A stretch of 64,000 nucleotides of DNA from Neogale vison (Eukaryota > Chordata > Mammalia > Carnivora > Mustelidae), in NCBI RefSeq assembly GCF_020171115.1, contig NC_058094.1, positions 190,567,501 to 190,631,500 on the forward strand, given 5' to 3'. The position numbers were made by a program, and so were the translations under genes. Positions 35,239 through 46,292 of the stretch are shown here, piece after piece. The notes beneath the pieces were generated by a model. It did no database searches. It was not told where the DNA came from and saw only the letters and a list, made by a program, of their open reading frames with translations. Numbering within the stretch: the stretch's first letter is position 1; each line of letters opens with the position of its first letter.

Positions 35239-35765
35239 TTCAGGGCCGGGCTATCCCACCATCTACCCCAAGGACCCACAACCCGACCGGTCCATGCTCT
35301 GATGAATCTGCCCAACTTTGGCAAAAGCCCGAAGAAAGTGGTTCACCAGCTCCGGCTGGGAGCGGGCCCAAGCATGGACATTTCCCAGGCAGCTGCAGTT
35401 CTGAAACAATTCTGTCTATAGAATGCTCAAGGCGACCCCCTGCTGACTGGAGTAGCCCCCCAAGAATTCCCTCAGACCCCAGAAAGTCTGTTCCTTTTGT
35501 AGTAAAATGAACCTTTGGATGATTTTCTAAACCACTTTTCATGAACCAGTGAATAGGCAAAGGAGAACTAAATTTGAAATCTGTAGAAAAGCTCATCCCT
35601 ATAACATGTGCCATACTATATAAGCTCCTGCTTTGTCAGTCCTTAACACCCACCTCTCTGAATTTTCATTAATTTCTATTTCCCCAGGGCAATTATTTTA
35701 TATACAATGACAGCAGCATTCAATAAAATACTTAGTGAAAAGAAAAGAGAAAAAAAAAAAACAAA
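35239..35765 (+). pseudogene. poly(A)-tailed 0.5 kb insertion in L2: possible retrocopy or LTR piece
   Basis: Sequence unlike L2 separates two halves of the same L2 copy. It is CpG-containing at its left end, has AATAAA (about 35722-35727), and ends in an A/G then A-only run. It is flanked by 'aaaacaaa' at 35231-35238 and 35758-35765, a weak low-complexity duplication. That layout suits an L1-mobilised retrocopy of an unidentified transcript. A plus-strand frame stays open to a stop at 35510 and ends 'VPFVVK'. An antisense frame of 124 codons also exists. A TATATAAG motif at about 35615-35622 would instead fit an LTR promoter. Identity unknown. Confidence 0.35.
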
Positions 35766-36478
35766 CCACCACCCAACTTCAGAACATGATTGCTCTTTAC
35801 TGTGTCCAACCCTTCCACCTTCTTCCCAGCCATCAGTTACCCCTAATCTGACCTGCAGTAAGCAGCAGACTTCTCATCTGCTTCATTTCATCCTTACTCC
35901 CCAGCAGGCACAGTGAGCCTTTGAAGCCTGTCGTATCAAGTTGCTCCTGTGCTTACAACCCTCCAGCGTTCCCCGTCTCACTCCAAAGTCAAGGTGCTAA
36001 CCATGGCCCACTGAGGCTGACATGTGGGTGCCTGTGGAACACCATCCGCTCCCACACCCCTCCTTGTCACTACCCTCTAGGCATGCTGCCTTGCTGATTT
36101 AAAACACACCAAAATGGTTTCCACCTCAAGCCCTTTGAACTCACACTTCTCTTCCTGGAATGCTCTTCCCCAGCTATCATTCCATAATCTTCTCTTCACA
36201 GCTCCAGGGTCCCCTTCCCACAGAAACCATCCATGAGCAGTCTGACCAAAACAGCAGCCCTCATCCTTCTTTAAGCTTTTCCCCTTGTTTAATTATTTCT
36301 CCATGACATTGTTACTACTTGACATATTGTGATCTGTCTAAATAATCAACTGTTTGATTTCTACTAATTATTATTATATAATTAATTATTGAAGAAAGAA
36401 CAATTTAGCAGAATGAAAATGATGCCTTTAAAAGGCAGTTTGGAGATTCTTCAAAGTAGGCAAGATGTTGATGGAGAG

Positions 36479-36737
36479 CAGCGCTATTCCAAGTGTGGTT
36501 AGAGAATAGAGCGCAATTCAACTGTTTCAGACCAGTCCAGAGCCAGATACAGAGCTTGTATGAGAATGTGATTCAACACCCAGCTTCCTTCATTGAGAAG
36601 TCTCATCAGGAAAAGGATATGAACTGGACTAAACAGCGTGCGTAATGACATCACTGATGGGCATTTGAGCACAAGCTCTTCATCCTGCTGCAAGTCAGTT
36701 ACAAAGAGCTCACTGACCAGCATTTTGAATAACACTG
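36479..36737. mobile_element. possible hAT MITE with imperfect terminal repeats
   Basis: The left end 'cagcgctattccaagtgtgg' and the reverse complement of the right end 'cagtgttattcaaaatgctg' align over about 20 bases with few differences, the pattern of hAT Charlie ends. Length of about 259 bp suits a non-autonomous element. The 8-bp flanks ('atggagag' and 'atatagat') match at only 5 of 8 positions. Family not named. Confidence 0.5.
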
Positions 36738-37164
36738 ATATAGATCATTGAGCTTGATGCCTCCTGCAATTTCTTCCCTAGGGTTTTGAAAACCATTTCT
36801 AATCTCTTGACATATCTAGAGACCAGGAGATGGGATGCGAGGCAACTGCCTCTACCACGTACATATACAAATAACATACACATCGATGACAACTTTGGAA
36901 TATATGTATTAATAATGTGCCACAAGGGTGATAAGGTAGGATAGATATGAGAGAAGACAAGTACATTTCGTATTCAGAATCAGGTTGCAATGTACACAGC
37001 ATGACAACGTTTTGGCAAATCAGATGGATTTGAAGAAAAAGTATTTTCTACTATTATGAGCTTCCATCGGGTCAAGAATCAAATTTCTCTCTCTACTTGT
37101 GTCTCTGGATAAGGGGCTGGATAAGGACTTGATAAGTCCTCAGAGGAGGACCCTACACAAATCT
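36738..37164. other. single-copy stretch, nothing recognised
   Basis: No repeat or gene assigned. Confidence 0.5.
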
Positions 37165-37310
37165 TCATTCCATGGCGTGCAGTTGTAATTCAACAGATGC
37201 CTACCATGAACCAGAAGCTGGGGACACAGTGTGAACCAGACAGTGACTGTGGCTTTGTAAAAATTACATCTTAGTGGAGAAGACAGAAAAGTAACCAAAA
37301 TTGTTTTAAA
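37165..37310 (-). mobile_element. L2 LINE 3' end fragment
   Basis: The top strand is L2 complement: 'gcctaccatgaaccagaagc', 'tggggacacagtgtgaacc' and 'acatcttagtggagaagaca'. These match the 'tagtgggggagacagacaa' block of the reversed L2 terminus. Confidence 0.6.
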
Positions 37311-38119
37311 TCCCAACTCTCTAACTTTCAGGAGTAATGGTAATGATATTAATGACTATATAATAATGGGTGTTCACATCACCTGCTATGAAAATTAGGG
37401 ATTTCAGTCCACCAGACTCCTTAAGGATCAGTAAGAGATGAGATCAAATAAACTGTTATTATTGTAGTACTATCTCGAGTTTCATAAACGTAGTTTCTCT
37501 TTAACAAACTCACCATTAATCCCAAAGAAACATAGGCCTTCTCAAAAATTGCTTTTTCTTTTCTTTTTTTAACAATTTGATGGTATGAATACCCTTTCCT
37601 ATAAGACATACAAAGAATCGAATGGCTTTGAAGTATTTTTCTAAGGAACCTAAAATTTGAATGTCTTAATTGAAAAGAAAAAGTTTAACACAGTGCTTTA
37701 GTAAGATTTTTAACAAGATACCCTGTTGCCCCTTTGTCCCACAGAACAATACTTAATGCTCAGAACTTGACACAGCCAAGCACATAGTAGTCTCTGGGGC
37801 CAGTCTTTACTTTCAACTACCTGCTTTGCATTATCTTAGAGTAGAAAATCCTGACTCAGCAGAAAAAGCTTTCATAGCTTAAAATTGTCACGTAATTAAA
37901 TTAGGATTCCTAAATGGAAATGATTTTATAATCTATACTTGCAAACATGTTGCTCTTGGGTGGAATGCTTTTGAAATTTTTCCTAAAGTAATCGCGGTGT
38001 GCTGGATCATTTTAAACTGCGGCTGAGAGCAACTTCTAGTGGTAGCTGGCCTCTGCTCTAGAATGGGTTCCAAGCAGACCAGTGCTTCCTCAGCACCCAC
38101 CTTGGGACCCCATGAAGGG
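37311..38119. other. single-copy AT-rich stretch
   Basis: No gene. A weak L2-tail-like phrase ('gccaagcacatagtagtctc') lies at about 37777-37796. Otherwise unassigned. Confidence 0.45.
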
Positions 38120-38620
38120 CCAGACTGCTTGTAGTGAAATCACAGGGGGAAATTTAAGACAAATAGATTCTTAGGATTTGGCCCAATTGACTTGGTCCAG
38201 AAGTAGAGGCCTGTATGCTGTGCCATAGGGTTTGAATTTTATCTGGAGCACTGGCATCATCAGATTTACATTAAAATGAAGTACGAAAGACAGATTAAAG
38301 GGTGAGCCAAACCCAAGAAGAGAGGAGTATGTAAGGAAATTCTATGGGGATCCAGGAAGTCAGCAGTCATGGCCTAAGCTGGAGGAGGGTGGCATACCGA
38401 TTCAGGATCCTTTTTCAGAGGCAGAACTTAAGGAATTTGGGGGCTGAGAGGATGCTGTCCATGCTCCAGGTTAGGTTACTGATTTAGAGCGATTAGTGAG
38501 GTTCAAGGCAGAAGAAAGGAGAAACAAATGAGGATCTAAAATTCAGGGACCTGTTCGGTGCCTTGAATGCCCCTTTCCTTCCGTGAAAGGGACAGCTTAG
38601 CGTTGTCCATAGTTGAGCAG
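38120..38620 (-). mobile_element. L2 LINE fragment
   Basis: The top strand follows reversed L2: 'ccatagggtttgaattttat', 'ggcatcatcagatttacatt', 'aaagacagattaaagggtga', 'gtcatggcctaagctggagg', 'cagaggcagaacttaagga'. The order of blocks matches L2 ORF2 in antisense. Confidence 0.6.
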
Positions 38621-38684
38621 AAGAGTCTAAAGCAGAAGCTTTGGGTATTTGTGTAGCTCAGTTAGAACAAGGATAGGTACCAAA

Positions 38685-38960
38685 AACCACTGTTCTCTCC
38701 ACCTTTGGAATGAAAAGTATTCCAGAAAACTGGAAACGTGTGGGAAAATGTATTTTAAAAGAATGTTCATTCCAGCATTGATTGTAGTGGCAAAAAGCTG
38801 GGGACAATTTGTGTCTCAACTCTAGGAAATCGGTTAATAAGGATACAATCATACACCAGAGTGCCACGTGGCGATTAGCAATGATATCACTGACTGCACG
38901 TCTTAAGGTTTAAGGAGGTAAGAAAAGGGGGTCCCAGAATCGTTTAGATGGTGTGATTCT
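38685..38960 (+). mobile_element. old L1 (L1M-type) fragment
   Basis: Plus-strand old L1 hallmarks: 'ttcattccagcattgattgt', 'agtggcaaaaagctggggac', 'aggaaatcggttaataagga', 'tacaatcatacaccagagtg'. The order is that of the usual 'cattgtttgtaatagcaaa ... ggttaaataaattatgg' segment. Confidence 0.55.
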
Positions 38961-39439
38961 CTCCCCATCCACATTCACAGAGAAATATCTGAGAGGACAG
39001 GGACCAGAATATCCACAGAGGATTTCTCTGGATAGATGGATTATAGGCATTTTGTCTTCTGTTGCTCACAGTCCCTAACTTAACTCCATTTTCATGACAA
39101 AGCCAATTTGTCACCTACGCAGATGCTATCCAAAGTACGGATGTCTCTAAATTAGCAAAGCAGAGCGCCTGCCTCCCAAGTCCATGACAAAGGGCCCTCT
39201 GTGCTCTGAATGAGCATCGGCTCCTGCGCGTGCTCACGAGAGGGCCGGGGAAGACAACCTAGGGACACTGGCCCAGCTGGCGGCCCCTGGGCCCCATGCG
39301 GGAGATCCTTGAACTACGGCAAAGCCATAAACCTGACTGGCCACTTTGAGTCTCTCTCCTAACCCTGAATGATTCCAGAGACGCGCTTTACTGGGATACC
39401 TATTATGCCCCTTTCTAGGGACTCTGAAAACGAATATTT
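38961..39439. other. single-copy stretch with a GC-rich patch
   Basis: Around 39165-39300 the sequence is GC-rich with several CpGs ('tcctgcgcgtgctcacgaga'). This contrasts with the surrounding AT-rich DNA, but it is far too small and CpG-poor for a CpG island. No gene recognised. Confidence 0.45.
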
Positions 39440-39595
39440 ATAACTCCTGCCTTGTGGCATAGTAATTTGTGTATATTTATATAGACCGTATTAAACTGCA
39501 AGCTCCTGGAAGGCAGAATTTATGTCTGATTAAGGTTTATATCCCCCAGAGTGTCAACAGTTTGCATGTATTGGGTATTCAATATTCATAAAGAG
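39440..39595 (+). mobile_element. L2 LINE 3' end
   Basis: Plus-strand L2 terminus: 'aaactgcaagctcctggaag', 'gcagaatttatgtctgatta', 'atatcccccagagtgtcaac', 'ttgggtattcaatattcata'. Order and spacing fit. Confidence 0.7.
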
Positions 39596-39789
39596 AATTA
39601 TTGATGTTTCTTGTATAAGGCCCAACAGAATACATTATGTTTAGAATTTATTTTAAAAGCTTATTCCGTTAAGAATAGACACCCTCCCTTTTTAACTAAT
39701 CAGAATTACAGAAGCCATCATTTTCTTCCTTTCCCCCCTTTTTTTAAACCCTGGCTCTGATGGAATGCAGAACAACATTTTTCATTCTT

Positions 39790-39990
39790 TTTTTTTTTTT
39801 TTTTTACATTTTATTTATTTATTTGACAGACAGAGATCACAAGTAGGCAGAGAGACAGGCAGAGAGAGAGGAGGAAGCAGGATCCCTGCCGAGCAGAGAG
39901 CCCGATGCAGGGCTCGATCCCAGGACACTGGGATCATGACCTGAGCCAAAGGCAGAGGCTTTAACCCACTGAGCCACCCAGGCGCCCCTC
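39790..39990 (-). mobile_element. CAN-SINE (tRNA-Lys-derived, mustelid-type)
   Basis: Complete minus-strand copy with a long T tail, 'gatcacaagtaggcagagag', 'gatcatgacctgagccaaag' and 'ctgagccacccaggcgcccc'. A perfect 14-bp duplication 'catttttcattctt' lies at 39776-39789 and 39991-40004. Confidence 0.97.
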
Positions 39991-40143
39991 CATTTTTCAT
40001 TCTTAATCTCACTATCTATGGCTTCATTCCCCCTCCACCTGGTTTTGAGCTTTTATTCGAAGGAACTGGTGTTTAGGCATCAGGTATTTGAATTCCCTCA
40101 AAGGTCTCTTGGAAGTCAGTGGAATAAAAATATAAAGAGGTAA

Positions 40144-40361
40144 GGGGCACCTGGGTGGCTCAGGCAGTTGAGCAAACAACTCTTGATTTTGGCTCAGGTC
40201 AAGATCTCAGGGTTGTGAGATGGAGCCCTGGGTCAGGCTCTGTGCTCAGCGCAGAGCTTGCTCAAGATTTTTTTTCTCCCTCTCCCTCTGCCCCTCCCCC
40301 AATGCTCACTTGCTCTCTCTTTCTCTTTCTAAAAATCAATTAATTAATTAATTAATTTTTA
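40144..40361 (+). mobile_element. older CAN-SINE subfamily copy
   Basis: Head 'ggggcacctgggtggctcag', then 'caactcttgattttggctca' and 'gctctgtgctcagcgcagag', a C/T-rich block and a tail containing (AATT)n. The middle is unlike the mustelid-type copies and resembles older caniform SINEC. A 13-bp duplication 'aaaaatataaaga' is at 40126-40138 and 40362-40374. Confidence 0.93.
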
Positions 40362-40439
40362 AAAAATATAAAGATCTAACTCACAAGTACTTTAATACTA
40401 AATAATCAAACCATGATTGACAATGAATTTAAAATAAAA

Positions 40440-40912
40440 AGTAAACTGGGGACTCTCCATCATGACCTACTAGACCTAACTTCATAAAGGAGCTTGCCTA
40501 CCTCTGACCTCTGCCACAGCCGCCAAACTCCCCTATCCCAGCTGTGACACCCAGTGTGACTGGAATACCCCTGCCTCAGGGATTTCAGAAGCTTTCTTTG
40601 TCTAAAATACCCCCAAGGTCTGGCTATGGCTGTTCTTTCTCAACACCCCGGTTTCCTGGACAGACTGTACCCCTCCCCCGGTTAGCTTCCTCACTGGAGT
40701 CCCTTTCTCCCTATGCCTCCTTCTTTATTTTCCTCATAGCACCCAACACGCCCTGGTTGCCGGGGGTCACCCTCGCTGCCTTCAGTAGAGCCGCTGTTGG
40801 TCGTCCCCACCACTGCTCCATCTCCAGTGCCTAGAAGAGGGCATGGCTTGGGGGTGAAAGGGGGGGGCACTGAATAAATATTTGTCCTATCAAAGAATGA
40901 ATGAATAATTAA
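40440..40912 (+). mobile_element. L2 LINE 3' region
   Basis: Plus-strand L2: 'cttgcctacctctgacctct', 'tgactggaatacccctgcc', 'ttattttcctcatagcaccc', 'ctccatctccagtgcctaga', and the tail 'gaataaatatttgtcctatc'. The 183-codon minus-strand frame at 40691-41242 is largely antisense to this L2. Confidence 0.65.
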
Positions 40913-42779
40913 AGGCATTCCCCATCCCCTCCAGGTTATAGGGAAGAAATCATGTTCTTTCTCCCAGAAGACTACTTTCAAGCTCTGCCACAGGGAGACA
41001 GGGGGATGGCCCTGGAAGAAAAGGTTGGGGTGAGGGGAGCTGGGGGTTGAAGGGGTGGAACTTCCGAGATGCGCAATCTGGTTTCCAGCAAAGGTTTGTA
41101 CTTTCATGTGCTTTATAGATAAGGGTCCACTCTGTTGAAAATGAGGTTCTGCAGCTAAAATAAAAATGTGAAAAGCAATGATCAACATCAATGATATGCC
41201 TGCAGAAGAATCCAGCCTCTGGTTAGCACTGAAAATGGCCATCGAGTTGCTAGAAGAAACCTAATCCCAGTCACTGTATGTACAGTGTATAGACGAGAGT
41301 GAAAAGGCTCAAATGCCGCTGAAGCCCATTCAAAACAGCATTTCCTCTGCATTACCTAGTAGATCATTACCACCTCTTTGAAGCACTACATTTGCCTGCA
41401 TATCTCCCCACATAAGGAGTCCTAAGCTATTAAATAGATACTGCTGGAAAGAATGCTTACATTTTCTTGTCTCCATCCCCTCCTATATTGCCTGTGTTGG
41501 TTTGTCTTTTTTTTTTTTTTTCCCTTATGGAATGCCTTCAAAGCAAAGCTCTGAAGGAAAAATGAATACAGCTCATTTATTTTTAAACTCCGCCAAATCA
41601 TCTCAGTCAGGCAATAGAAAGAAAAAGAGGAAAGTGCTTGGTGTAATAGAGTCATATTTTTTTTCTGCAGTTCCTCCATTAATTCTCAGGACCTCTGGCT
41701 GCCTTCCTTTCAGAATGCAACCCCATTCAAATCTTACATTATCTTGCCTACTTTCAGACATTCGTTATTGCAGAAGTCATGCCATCATGGCATTCTGTCA
41801 ACATGATTTTTAATGTCACTTTTGTACAATTCCACTGTATACTTTGGAAACCGTTTGTGGAGTGGGAATTGGACCTAAATCTATGGGTCAGCTCAAAGGT
41901 TATTTATATTTGGAATCCTTTGTGTAGCACTGAATATTAAGACCACAGGTGTTTCAAGTAGGACTCCTGAGAAGTCGATGCATGTAAACTGCTCCCCAAA
42001 TAATGCTGTTTCCTAGGACAAGAACACTCCTTCTCAAAGCAGAAGCAGCAATGGGAACCATTGGGCTGTGGCTCCACAAAAAGGCTCTTTCCTCTCTTGA
42101 TTAATAATGATGAGAAACCTATTCTCTAAAACTTTATATGTAAATGATAAATGATTTGGGTAGCATGTTGATATTAATATGAACACTTTCCTCTTCCCCA
42201 CATGTATGATTAACATGAGTGAATTCAATTCGTGCCATTTGACAGTTTTGAACAAAGAAGTGGCAAAAGGGGATCACCAAAGACTACAGAGAAATACTGA
42301 AAAGAAACTTTGGCCACGAAACAAATTATTCTACAAAAGGGACCAGAATAGAAACACCAGTTAGAATTAGGGCCAGTTTTATTTAAGAGACCCATTAACC
42401 ATCTGGAAACCATGATAAGCAGCATGTTGATTAAATCGGCGAGCTGTTCCAAATGGGCTGGCTGTCTAGAACCTGGAAAGAAAATCTAAGGTATGGAGGA
42501 TGTTGAGAAATAGGAGCAGAGAATCCTAAAGCAAAATGACCAGGTATAACTCACTTGTTTCTAATTTACACTCCCATACATTTGTAGATAACCTAAGAAA
42601 TAAAAAAAAGTAGCAACCAGTGTGCTCACAAGTGTCCACTAGAGGAAACTAATACGGACACCTCTGGCCTCCCTTCTTTTTTGGAAATTAATAGTAAGTT
42701 AGATCACAAGAATGACTTCTCACATTGCCTCTCTTTTCTACAACATTCAGCAATGTATGATCCAGGTCAATAGATTCCA
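40913..42779. other. single-copy stretch, gene-free
   Basis: No repeat recognised. A T run at about 41508-41522. Part of the longest open frame of the window (183 codons, minus, to 41242) starts here, but its N-terminal part has no recognisable domain. The 41160-41360 interval is compositionally complex and could be conserved; this is a weak impression. Confidence 0.45.
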
Positions 42780-42895
42780 CACTTGAATATTTTAATCGCT
42801 TGGGATGCCTGTTAAAAAAAAGGAATACATATTTCTGAGCCACACCCTTGAGGTGTCCAGCAACATATATGTCTCACTAACAAGCGCCTCAATTA
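42780..42895 (+). mobile_element. MER5-type hAT fragment
   Basis: 'aatcgcttgggatgcctgtt', an A run, 'atttctgagccacacccttg' and 'tcactaacaagcgcc' follow the MER5 layout. Fragmentary and diverged. Confidence 0.5.
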
Positions 42896-43369
42896 AGTGT
42901 TAGCTGGCTGGCATCCGTTTTCAGCCCCTGGCTCTTGGGTAAGGAATTTTAGGAGATTTGCTAAATTGCCACTAGGGGGAGTGTTGACCAAACTTTACAT
43001 TTCTGGTAAAGGGAGGGTGCTAACCTGCACCCTCAGAATCATGGTACCACCCAAGACCTCAGGTTTGGGGAAGAACATGTCCTCGTTAGTACCTTCTCCC
43101 TCCACCTCTCACCTGTGTGCCCTGCAAGGGAATGGAGCGTATACAAACTACTGAGTGGACATTAGAAGGTTTCGTGGCGCTCTCAGTCTTGATAGGCTTA
43201 TATACAACGTCATGCTTTTGTACGTCCTTCTCCGGTGAAATGTTTTTCTATAATTTTATATTAAAATTTCTCCTTTTACTTTAGTAATTTTATGGTATAG
43301 TTACAAAGGATTGCAATCTCATTGAGGGATGTTTGGAAGATGCCCAAAAATACATAGAAGAAGAAAAAG
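42896..43369. other. single-copy stretch, nothing recognised
   Basis: An 85-codon frame (42897-43154) without protein-like content. No repeat assigned. Confidence 0.5.
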
Positions 43370-44800
43370 ATCACTTGTAATCCCTACACTCAAAAAAAAA
43401 AAGGAGTGTTAACACTGTGGCGCAGTCCAGAATCCTCTCAGTTTGTAATGACATTTTTTTTTTCCAGATGAAATCACTCTATTTCTGTATTTTCCCACAC
43501 AAAGAGTAATCATGGGCACACTCCCACGATATCAGTCTTCTTAAACTCGGTCTCCTATCAAAGAATATTTTCCCACATTTCTGATTTCCTTATGATAAAT
43601 GGCTTGATTTCAAGTAAGGGGGTCAAGGATCATATGAATTTTTCAGTTTTGGATACACACTGCCATTTTCAGAAAGATCACACAAATATATGTCTCAACC
43701 AACAAGTCACAGAATTTGCTCTGCTAGCAATTTGTGTATTTTGCCCCAAATATATGCATACCTAGTGGCCTATAATTATTTTGCGTGTGTGTGTGTGTGT
43801 GTGTGTATACATGCTAACTGAGCTTTACCTGTCTATTGGCATATTGCCATCCCCAGTACTCATTAACAATATTTTAGTCATCTCCATGCCTGTTCCAATA
43901 TCATTTTCAATTATAAACTTGTTAATTTGCATTTCCTCATATTTTCTTTGGCAAAATTGTCACTGGCTATTAGTTATTTAATAGAAGTAGTTCTTGGATT
44001 TACTTTAAGATTCTGTTATTTCTCTCTTTTCTAGTTTATTATCTTTATTATATCTTTCCTCTTGCCTTTTTTGCTCTTTCATTTTCTAACGTGAGTTAAA
44101 ACCCTGGTTCATTTATTTTCATTCTTTCCATAAAAATAGTACTTTTAAAAGAATAATTTTTAGGGTTCTCCTAAGGACAACTTTGGCTGTATTGTGTAAG
44201 TTTTGTCACAGCATGTTTTCATGGTCACCATTTTCTAAACAGCCTCCTACAGTAGCTTTGATTTCTGTTTTGATTCAGTAGTTACTGAGAAGTCTATTGC
44301 TTTAGGAATGTACTAAGGACTTTCAGCCATGTAAGTGACATATTTTTAAAGAGTTCCATGGATCCTCAGAAAAGAAGGCATACTTCCAGTGGAAGATACC
44401 AACTCAGTAAGTACCTATTGGTTGACTTATTAATTATATTATTAAAATGTTCTATACATGCTATTTGAAATATAACAATAATACAATGATGCTTTCTCAA
44501 AGCTGTATTTTTGTCCATTTATTCTTGTATTTCTAGTTTTTTCTTTTCATTTTGATGATACTGCTGTGTTGTGAACATGTGAACACAGATTCATTAGAAA
44601 GAATGAAAGGGTGGTTTAATGTCAGTTTGGCTGTTATCTCTACAAAATAATTCTTCTTCCCATGTTAAGCTTTTTAGCTTAACTCTTCTCTAATGTCCAT
44701 ATTGTCATTCTTATTTTTTCCCCCATTTATGTGCTGAATTTTTGCTTTTCAGTCTTTTTTCTCTCATTTACTTAGGAGGCTGTTTTGTGAGAACATGATT
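43370..44800 (-). mobile_element. old L1 (L1M-type), minus strand, decayed
   Basis: A long AT-rich antisense L1. 'ccttatgataaatggcttga' and 'ctgccattttcagaaagatc' match old-L1 3' sequence in reverse. Further right, 'ctaaggacaactttggctgt', 'gatttctgttttgattcagt' and 'agtagttactgagaagtcta' match antisense ORF2. No frame of useful length. A (TG)n tract has grown inside it. Several pieces may be separate insertions. Confidence 0.55.
43783..43807. repeat. (TG)n microsatellite
   Basis: About twelve uninterrupted TG units followed by 'tatacatg'. Probably polymorphic. Confidence 0.97.
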
Positions 44801-45329
44801 TATATCATTTCTCAATCCAATTTAAGACCTTTATCTCTTCACGGGTGTAACCTAGTAGGTTCATGGTCACAATGGATAGTTTCTGTCATGTTCCATCTCC
44901 TCTCTAGTCCTGTGCCTTCACCTGGGGCCCACGGGAACCACCGAAGGAAGCTGGTGGTGCCAGGATGGGTGGTGGTGTTTTTAAAAACTTAAATAAGCCT
45001 CCCTTGCAATTCTGGTTTATAAAGCTGGTGTTATGGCCTGGGTTTTTCAATTTTAAAAGAATCAACAGGTAAGAATCACCAAAGGATGAGAATCACTGCT
45101 CTAAGCAGTTCCAAAACAAACTCTAAACTGTATATCTCCAGTAATTAAAGTCAAGAATACACACACTTTCTGGTATTGATAATACTGTATGGCATTTTAA
45201 TTTTTATTATTATTTTATCAAGATTTCTATTTTTTAAAGAACCCATTTTTGATGATTAAATTAAAAATAAATACAAATTTAAAATTTATAGTAAAAATAT
45301 ATACAGAAGAATATCATATTAAAAATGAA
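44801..45329. other. AT-rich stretch, mostly unassigned
   Basis: Around 45080-45110 'gaatcaccaaaggatgagaa' and 'tcactgctctaag' resemble the end of a MER5-type element. The rest is AT-rich and may be further old L1. Confidence 0.4.
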
Positions 45330-45680
45330 AATCATCTTCTGGGTTCCCCAGCTTTGTTCCCCAGAGTTATTCATTGTCTTTTTCATTTCTTATTCATTTT
45401 CCTATATATATGCAAACCACACAAAGCTATTCATACACCAAAACATAAACACACACACACACACATACACACCATGGATTACATGCTGTATATTTTCCTA
45501 CTAACTTCCTTTGTTCACTGAGAAATAATTTCTTGGTCATTTTTCCTCATCAACTACATATATAGTTCATTCTGTATAATAAACTTGTATTATCATAATT
45601 CGTTTAGACAGATGCCACTTGGTATCAAACACTGTATCTTGGTTTGGGAAAGCCCACGCAAGTGTAACATATGGTGCTCT
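45330..45680 (-). mobile_element. old L1 (L1M-type) 3' fragment with (CA)n
   Basis: The top strand has 'tattcattttcctatatata', a (CA)n tract at about 45448-45466, 'acatgctgtatattttccta' and 'gaaataatttcttggtcatt'. This is the layout of reversed old L1 3' ends, where the fading 'cttgctttttttcacttaa ... atgtctttcca' region lies. Confidence 0.45.
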
Positions 45681-45988
45681 TCACCATGGGATATTTTTTT
45701 CAGATCAACTAGTTACAGAATAGTGGCCTAGGACTGACTTCCGTTGAAGCTTACAATTCCCTAATTAACTAGATAACGCTGTGTAGTATGATTTACTGTC
45801 TTGCAAGCTTTTCACTGTTTTTGAAGATCCCTGAGAGCGAGGTCTAGATTATTCTGTCTTTGGATTCCTCCTATTTACCAAAGCACGGGGCTAGGCCCTT
45901 ATTATTCCCTTGACAAATGCTCTTTGTCAATGAATGCTGGTGCCAGCAAAGCGACCACACCTCCGCTCCTCTGAAATAAGAGTTAAAA
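45681..45988. other. short unassigned stretch
   Basis: Possible L2-like phrase around 45870-45930 ('caaagcacggggctaggccc'), not firm. Otherwise nothing recognised. Confidence 0.4.
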
Positions 45989-46003
45989 CATTTGCTGTTT
46001 TCT

Positions 46004-46177
46004 GGGGTGCCTGGGTGGCTCCGTGGTTTAAAGCCTCTGCCTTTGTTTCAGGTCATGATCTCAGGGTCCTGGAATTGAGCTCCGCATCAGGCTCTCTGCT
46101 CAGCGGGGAGCCTGCTTCCCCCTCCTCCGCCTACTTGTGATCTCTGTCTATCAAATAAATAAATAAAATCTTTAAAC
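46004..46177 (+). mobile_element. CAN-SINE with shortened middle
   Basis: Head 'ggggtgcctgggtggctccg', core 'ggtcatgatctcagggtcct', tail 'caaataaataaataaaatc'. About 25 bp of the pyrimidine-rich middle is missing and the A tail is very short. A perfect 15-bp duplication 'catttgctgttttct' is at 45989-46003 and 46178-46192. Confidence 0.96.
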
Positions 46178-46292
46178 CATTTGCTGTTTTCTGTTTTCTT
46201 GAATGCATGAATAAAAATCAAACCCAAATGAGTAGGTATGTGGTTGTGCAATGTCAGAGCTATCCTTCAATCTGGAATCCCTCTTTCTCCAG

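Larger units (their letters stand above)
33360..36330 (+). mobile_element. long L2 LINE copy, twice interrupted
   Basis: The longest L2 in the window, pyrimidine-rich on the plus strand. It has decayed ORF2 traces: 'ccctgatggaaatctggctg' corresponds to the endonuclease ETWL region, and '34.7-35.0 kb' holds the 'ctccctcaatgatctgatct' block, 'tcacatccaacaggtccaaac' shortened by one base here, and 'catcctcgacttcactc'. After the insertions, 35.77-36.3 kb has 'ctttgaactcacacttctc' and 'ttcctggaatgctcttcccc'. A CAN-SINE and a separate 0.5 kb segment interrupt it. Frames of 130 and 97 codons in it are decayed or accidental. Confidence 0.8.

Noticed and set aside
39165..39300. GC-rich patch as a CpG island/promoter
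   Set aside because: About 135 bases with few CpGs; no exon, TATA or CCAAT pattern nearby.
40691..41242. 183-codon minus-strand open frame, the longest in the window
   Set aside because: About 40% is antisense to an L2 3' end. No recognisable domain or gene context, and the length is within chance expectation for 64 kb in six frames.
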